From: JAOPZW01 sp963707695
GTDB lineage: Bacteria; Actinomycetota; Thermoleophilia; Solirubrobacterales; Solirubrobacteraceae
NCBI GenBank assembly: GCA_963707695.1
Contig: CAVPQY010000006.1
Span: 186,001 to 250,000 of the forward strand
Direction: 5' to 3'
DNA length: 64,000 bases
In this document: positions 60,020-64,000 of the stretch, piece by piece
Layout of the letters: each line of letters starts with the position of its first letter
Position numbering within the stretch: position 1 is the stretch's first letter
The notes under the pieces: generated by a model
The model's database searches: none
Seen by the model: only the letters and a program-made list of their open reading frames with translations
What the model was told of the DNA's origin: nothing
Made by a program: the position numbers and the translations under genes

Positions 60020-61113
60020 CGGGGGTGCTCCGCCTCCTGGCCGCCGCGACCGCCACCGCCACCTGCGGCGTCGCCGCCCTCGCGGTCGCCGCACCGGCGA
60101 CCGCACGGACGGGCCGCCGGCCGCTGCCCGTCCTGCGCGACGTGGCGCCCGTGGGCACGCCGCACGTCGAGGACCTCGTGCTGACCGGCGCGGCGCGCGC
60201 GTCGCGCGCGCTGCGCGCCCGGGCCGCCCAGGGGCCGTCCGCCGTCTACCGGACGGCGGACGGGATCGCCATCCCCGTCACGGTGTCGCCGGCCTACACG
60301 AACCCGGCGCTGGCCCAGTTCTTCGTGACGTTCCTCGGCACGCTCCCGCATGGCGCCGAGCTCGCCCGCCTGAAGCTCGCGATCGAGACCCCGGCCGAGG
60401 TCGTCTCGGCGTGCGGCGGCGACGACGGCGTCCTGGCCTGCTACCTGCCGCCCGCGCGGACGATGATCGTCCCCGGCGAGCAGGCGCAGGGCAGCGACGC
60501 GCCCGTGAACTACGTCATGGCGCACGAGTACGGCCACCACCTGGCCGCCGCCCGCTCCAACGCCCCGCTGGCCGCGGTCACGTACGGCCCGAAGTACTGG
60601 TCCTCCTACGAACGGGTCTGCAGCCGCACGGCCGACGGCCGGCTCGCCGTGAGCCAGACCACGCGCTACCTCGAGGACCCGGGCGAGGGCTGGGCGGAGA
60701 CCTACGCCCGGCTGACCTACCCGGAGCGGCCGTGGAGCTTCACGAGGCTGCTGGCGCCCGACGCGGCCGCCTTCGCCGCCGCGCGCCGCGACGTCTTCCA
60801 TCCCTGGACGAGGGCGCGCACGCGGACGTGGCGCGGTCGCCTGTCGGCGGCTCGGCGCAGCCGCAGCTTCCTCCTGCGGCTGAACCTCGACGGCGCGCTG
60901 AGCTTCCAGCTCCGCGGCCCGAAGGGGAGCGACTTCGACCTCGCCCTGCGCTCGTCGGCCGGCAGCGAGGGCCGCACGAAGGCCCGCGGCAGCGACGACC
61001 ACCTGACCTTCAGGCTGGCGTGCCGCAACCGCGCCACGCAGGACGTCCGCCTCACGGTGACCCGGCGCTCGGGCGCCGGGTCCTTCCGCGTCGTCGCGCG
61101 GTACGCCGGCTGA
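60016..61113 (+). CDS. Secreted protein with HExxH zinc-protease motif
   Basis: 365 residues from ATG 60016 (GTG 60025 is possible; TAGCAT at 60012-60017 is a candidate -10 for it). A signal peptide (about 1-30, ending APATA) is clear. Residues 168-176 read MAHEYGHHL, the HExxH zinc site, and Glu224/Glu228 in DPGEGWAETYA is a plausible third ligand as in gluzincins. The C-terminal 100 residues form a beta domain (LSFQLRGPKGSDFDLALRS) like bacterial pre-peptidase domains. A secreted metallopeptidase, substrate unknown, in an operon with HtrA and FHA. Confidence 0.75.
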   Translation: MTGVLRLLAAATATATCGVAALAVAAPATARTGRRPLPVLRDVAPVGTPHVEDLVLTGAARASRALRARAAQGPSAVYRTADGIAIPVTVSPAYTNPALAQFFVTFLGTLPHGAELARLKLAIETPAEVVSACGGDDGVLACYLPPARTMIVPGEQAQGSDAPVNYVMAHEYGHHLAAARSNAPLAAVTYGPKYWSSYERVCSRTADGRLAVSQTTRYLEDPGEGWAETYARLTYPERPWSFTRLLAPDAAAFAAARRDVFHPWTRARTRTWRGRLSAARRSRSFLLRLNLDGALSFQLRGPKGSDFDLALRSSAGSEGRTKARGSDDHLTFRLACRNRATQDVRLTVTRRSGAGSFRVVARYAG

Positions 61114-61116
61114 CGG

Positions 61117-62583
61117 CTAGGCCGCGACGGCGGTCGCCACCTCGCCGCGCTGTGCGGCCTCGGCGTGCTCGCGGCTGTCCCGCGAGGAGATGAGGACCGC
61201 GGCCAGCACCGCGCCGAGGACGGCGAAGCCGGCGCCGACGAGGAACGCGGTCTGGAAGCCCTCCGTGAGCGCCACCGCGCGCTCGCGGACGCCCGAGTCG
61301 AAGGCGCTCGTCGTCCGGCTGTTCGCGATCGACGACAGGATCGCCAGGCCGAGCGCCCCGCCGACCTGCTGGGCGGTGTTGATGAGCCCGGAGGCCAGCC
61401 CCGCCTCGTCCGGGCGCGTGCCCGTGACCGCGGCGATCGTCACCGGGACGAACGCGAACCCGAGGCCCATCGCGGCCAGCAGCGAGGGGAACAGCACATC
61501 GCCGAGGTAGCTCCCGCCGGGCGCCGAGACCTGCGAGAACCACAGCAGGCCGGCGGCGATGAGGAGCATGCCGCCGATGAGCGTCGGCTTGAACCCGACC
61601 CGCGTGACGAGCTGGGACGCGACGCCCGCCGAGACGATGATCGTCAGGGCCAGCGGCAGGTAGGCGAACCCCGCCTTGAGCGCGTCGTAGCCGAGCACCT
61701 GCTGCAGGTAGAGGGAGATGAAGAAGAACATCGAGAAGAGCGACATGCCGATGAGCAGGCCGACGATGTCGGCGCCGCGCAGCGTCTGCAGCCGGAAGAT
61801 GTCGAAGGGCACGAGCGGGTGCCGCGTGCGCGACTCCCACGCGACGAACGCCGCCAGGATGACGAGCGAGACCGCGCCGAGGCCGAGGGTCTGCGTGGAG
61901 GTCCAGCCGGCGCGCTCGGCGTCGACGAGCGTGTAGACCAGCAGCGCGAGGCCCGCGGTGACGAGGACCGCGCCCGTGACGTCGAAGCTCCGGTGCCCGA
62001 CGTCGTCGCGGCTCTCGGGGAGCAGGCGCGGCGCCAGCGCGACCGCCGCCAGGCCGATCGGGACGTTGACGAAGAGCACCCACTCCCAGCCGGCCCACTG
62101 CGTGAGCATGCCGCCGAGCAGGACGCCCGCGGCTCCGCCCGAGCCGGCGACCGCGCCCCAGACGCCGAGGGCCTTGTTGCGCTCGGCGCCTTCGCTGAAC
62201 ATCGTCGTGACGAGCGACAGCGCGGCGGGGGAGATGAGCGCCGCGCCGAGGCCCTGCGCCGCGCGGGCGGCGATGAGCCAGACGTCGCTCTGGGCCAGGC
62301 CGCCGACGAGGGACGAGGCCGAGAAGAGGACCAGGCCGGCCATGAACAGGCGCCGCCGGCCGAGCAGGTCGGCCAGCCGGCCCCCGAGGAGGAGGAAGCC
62401 GCCGAAGGTCAGCGTGTAGGCGTTGACGACCCAGGACAGGTTGTCCTGGCTGAAGTCCAGCGCGCGGCCGATCGAGGGCAGCGCGACGTTGACGATCGAG
62501 GCGTCGAGGACGATGACGAACTGCGTCATCGCCAGGAGCGCGAGGGCGAGGCCCTTCGCGCGGGACTGCTCCTGCGCGGTCAT
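61117..62583 (-). CDS. MFS drug exporter, DHA2 family (14 helices)
   Basis: 488 residues. FVIVLDASIVNVALPSIG and NAYTLTFGGFLLLGGRLADLLGRRR (split: the GGRLADLLGRRR loop is MFS motif A) are typical of EmrB/QacA-type proton-drug antiporters. Helix 5 motif C is GGAAGVLLGGMLTQ. The gene is divergent from a TetR regulator 98 bp away, the usual arrangement for an inducible efflux pump. Substrate not predictable. Confidence 0.92.
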   Translation of the reverse strand: MTAQEQSRAKGLALALLAMTQFVIVLDASIVNVALPSIGRALDFSQDNLSWVVNAYTLTFGGFLLLGGRLADLLGRRRLFMAGLVLFSASSLVGGLAQSDVWLIAARAAQGLGAALISPAALSLVTTMFSEGAERNKALGVWGAVAGSGGAAGVLLGGMLTQWAGWEWVLFVNVPIGLAAVALAPRLLPESRDDVGHRSFDVTGAVLVTAGLALLVYTLVDAERAGWTSTQTLGLGAVSLVILAAFVAWESRTRHPLVPFDIFRLQTLRGADIVGLLIGMSLFSMFFFISLYLQQVLGYDALKAGFAYLPLALTIIVSAGVASQLVTRVGFKPTLIGGMLLIAAGLLWFSQVSAPGGSYLGDVLFPSLLAAMGLGFAFVPVTIAAVTGTRPDEAGLASGLINTAQQVGGALGLAILSSIANSRTTSAFDSGVRERAVALTEGFQTAFLVGAGFAVLGAVLAAVLISSRDSREHAEAAQRGEVATAVAA

Positions 62584-62626
62584 CGGGGAGGTGCTCCAGT
62601 CGGTCGAAGCGGAAGAGGATTCACGG

Positions 62627-62669
62627 TTCCGGTTGCGTGAGGCACGATACGGAGGCTACATTCCGGTTG
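62627..62669. promoter_or_regulatory. Direct repeats in the MFS/TetR intergenic region
   Basis: TTCCGGTTG occurs at 62627-62635 and 62661-62669, 34 bp apart. TACATT at 62657-62662 is a candidate -10 for the TetR gene and overlaps the second repeat. Possible operator for the TetR protein. Confidence 0.4.
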
Positions 62670-62681
62670 TCAAGGAGGGCC

Positions 62682-63275
62682 ATGAGCACCCCGACCGAGC
62701 CCGGCACCCAGACGTCACTCCCGCGGCCGCTGCGCCGCGACGCCCAGCGCAACCGCGACCGCATCGTGGCCGCGGCCGCCGCCGCGTTCGCCGACCAGGG
62801 GGCGGCGGCGCAGATGGACGACGTCGCGCGGCGGGCCGGCGTGGGGGTGGGGACGCTGTACCGGCACTTCCCCACGAAGGAGGCCCTCATGGCCGAGCTC
62901 GTGCGGCGGAAGTTCGAGCGGATCCGGGACACGGCGCTCGAGGCGCTCACGGTCGAGGACCCGTGGGACGCCTTCGCCGGCATGCTGCGGCGCGACGCCG
63001 AGATGCTGGCCGAGGACGCGACGCTCCGCGACGCGCTCGCCCGCATGCCCGAGGCGTGGGCGACGTGCGAGGCCGAGCGCGCCGAGGTCGCCGCCGTCGC
63101 GGCCGAGGTCATCGGCCGCGCCCAGGCGGCCGGCGTGCTGCGCCGCGACTTCGGCGCCGACGACATCCCGATGCTCATGTGCGGCATGTCCGCCGCCATG
63201 GGCATGCCGCTGGACCGCGGCCGGGACTGGCGCCGGCTCCTGGAGGTCGTCCTCGACGGACTGCGCCTGCGGTAG
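62682..63275 (+). CDS. TetR-family transcriptional regulator
   Basis: 197 residues, ATG with AAGGAGGG ribosome site. N-terminal helix-turn-helix: RDRIVAAAAAAFADQG, MDDVARRAGVGVGTLYRHFP. The ligand-binding C-terminal domain resembles the TetR_C group with LRRDFGADDIPMLMCGM. It probably represses the divergent MFS pump and itself; the ligand is unknown. Confidence 0.92.
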   Translation: MSTPTEPGTQTSLPRPLRRDAQRNRDRIVAAAAAAFADQGAAAQMDDVARRAGVGVGTLYRHFPTKEALMAELVRRKFERIRDTALEALTVEDPWDAFAGMLRRDAEMLAEDATLRDALARMPEAWATCEAERAEVAAVAAEVIGRAQAAGVLRRDFGADDIPMLMCGMSAAMGMPLDRGRDWRRLLEVVLDGLRLR

Positions 63276-63396
63276 GTCACGTGGCCATCGTCCCGCGCCG
63301 CCGCGGGGCGCACATCGGGAGGATGGTGCGCGGGGAACCTCAGGCCCGTGCCCAGGCGCGCCTGCCAGGCGCGTGTGCGCGACCGGCCGCGGCGGG

Positions 63397-63402
63397 TAGC
63401 TT
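63397..63402 (+). promoter_or_regulatory. -10 element (TAGCTT)
   Basis: TAGCTT lies nine bases before the ATG at 63412, again predicting a leader of only two or three bases. Confidence 0.35.
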
Positions 63403-63411
63403 GTAGGCACG

Positions 63412-63807
63412 ATGCGCTGGCTGCCCCTCCTCGTGCAGGCCGCCGTCGCGGCCTTGCTGCTCGCCTCGATCGTGCGGTCCTTCCTGGGACCGCCCCCGCC
63501 GCGGGCGCGGCTCACCGCGGCGCTCGTGCTGCTGGGCGCCGCCGGCGCGGTGCTGAGCGCCGGGGCCGTCGCGCTCCTGCACGGGGCGTCGGTGCTCGGG
63601 ACGGCGCTCGCGGTGCTGGGCGTCGAGCTGGCCTGCGCGTCGGCGTGGCTGGGGCGCGGCCCGCTGGGCCCCGGGCGCGGGCCCGACCGCCCCTGGGACG
63701 ACGACGGGCCCGACGATCCCGCGCCCGCCGGTTGGGACTGGGACGCGTTCGACCGCGCGCGGGCCGCGTGGTCGCAGGCGGAGCGCCGGCCGACCGCCGT
63801 GCGCTGA
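63412..63807 (+). CDS. Small membrane protein (131 aa), unknown
   Basis: Three hydrophobic segments in the first 85 residues (about 5-24, 35-55, 58-80), then an acidic Trp-rich tail (DRPWDDDGPDDPAPAG, WDWDAFDRARAAWSQAE). No family recognised. Codon bias is strong and a TANNNT element precedes the start, so expression is likely. Confidence 0.65.
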   Translation: MRWLPLLVQAAVAALLLASIVRSFLGPPPPRARLTAALVLLGAAGAVLSAGAVALLHGASVLGTALAVLGVELACASAWLGRGPLGPGRGPDRPWDDDGPDDPAPAGWDWDAFDRARAAWSQAERRPTAVR

Positions 63808-63882
63808 AGCACGGACCCGGCTGAAGCCGCATCCGGCCGTTCGGCGGGCTCGGGCGACCGCCCTCTGGGCGCGGACGGCACC

Positions 63883-64000
63883 TAGCGGCGCGTGGACGCC
63901 CGCGCGACCCGGAAGCGCACCCAGCCCGACCGGCACGGCTCGCCCGTGGCGATCGTCCCGGCGACGCGGACGCGCCCGGCGGCGCTGCGGCGGCCGGCGA
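63883..64000 (-). CDS. C-terminal end of an unidentified gene (partial)
   Basis: On the minus strand the frame ending TAG at 63883 is open to the window edge with G/C-rich third positions; it reads GRVRVAGTIATGEPCRSGWV and RFRVARASTRR. The strand-like pattern with a single Cys resembles the end of an exported beta-rich protein. Too short to assign. Confidence 0.5.

Overview
The window is very GC-rich, with strong G/C preference at third codon positions, dense gene packing and many 4-base ATGA/GTGA overlaps between consecutive genes. Gene content (tandem-domain universal stress proteins, pyruvate:ferredoxin oxidoreductase, P-type ATPases, ECF transporter with DUF4430 proteins, frequent leaderless-type promoters) suggests an actinobacterium, most likely Thermoleophilia/Solirubrobacterales (Conexibacter/Solirubrobacter-like). 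This placement is inference from gene content; no rRNA or tRNA gene is visible.

Layout. 0-5.9 kb: 3' end of a glycosyltransferase, then a pyruvate:ferredoxin oxidoreductase operon (porG-porA-porB) with an NAD(P)H:ferredoxin-type flavoprotein and a four-CBS protein. 6-31.9 kb: a stress/energy island with GAPDH and a coupled stand-alone receiver, four tandem universal stress proteins, a Pit phosphate transporter with its DUF47 partner, CBS proteins, an NDH-2/SQR-like flavoprotein, three P-type ATPases, an APH-P-loop kinase and a flavodoxin. Inside the island lies an extracytoplasmic redox module (DUF2231-cytochrome c, ApbE, cytochrome b, NuoF-like protein, 3Cys-1His ferredoxin) next to a two-component system. 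32-37.8 kb: MacB/Lol-type ABC transporter, transaldolase, ferredoxin reductase. 37.8-40.3 kb: decayed carbohydrate genes (SGNH hydrolase and rhamnosidase remnants). 40.4-46.8 kb: O-methyltransferase, DMT transporter, TMEM175-type channel, a double cNMP-domain protein coupled to a class II amidotransferase, HIRAN protein, PAP2 phosphatase. 46.8-55.5 kb: cobalamin region (CobT-like, PduO adenosyltransferase, and divergently a cobalamin riboswitch driving two secreted DUF4430-type proteins and an ECF transporter). 55.5-58.4 kb: three-subunit proton-translocating transhydrogenase. 58.4-64 kb: HtrA protease-FHA-metalloprotease operon, MFS exporter with TetR regulator, small membrane protein and a partial gene.

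Most notable signals. (1) In the B12 operon the two folds that make up animal intrinsic factor/transcobalamin appear as separate pieces: DUF4430 domains in two exported proteins and an alpha/alpha-toroid (QxxxG repeats) fused through an internal export signal to the ECF S component. (2) Seven stress-island promoters share a GATG box about 18 bp upstream of an ANCGT-like -10, and their distance to the start codon agrees with whether a Shine-Dalgarno sequence is present. (3) The redox module and the two-component operon both carry 11-bp-phased GGCAAAG-type direct repeats, which links regulator and target. (4) Five genes carry a single surplus base; three of these disappear if one base is removed from a short G/C run, so sequencing error is a serious possibility.
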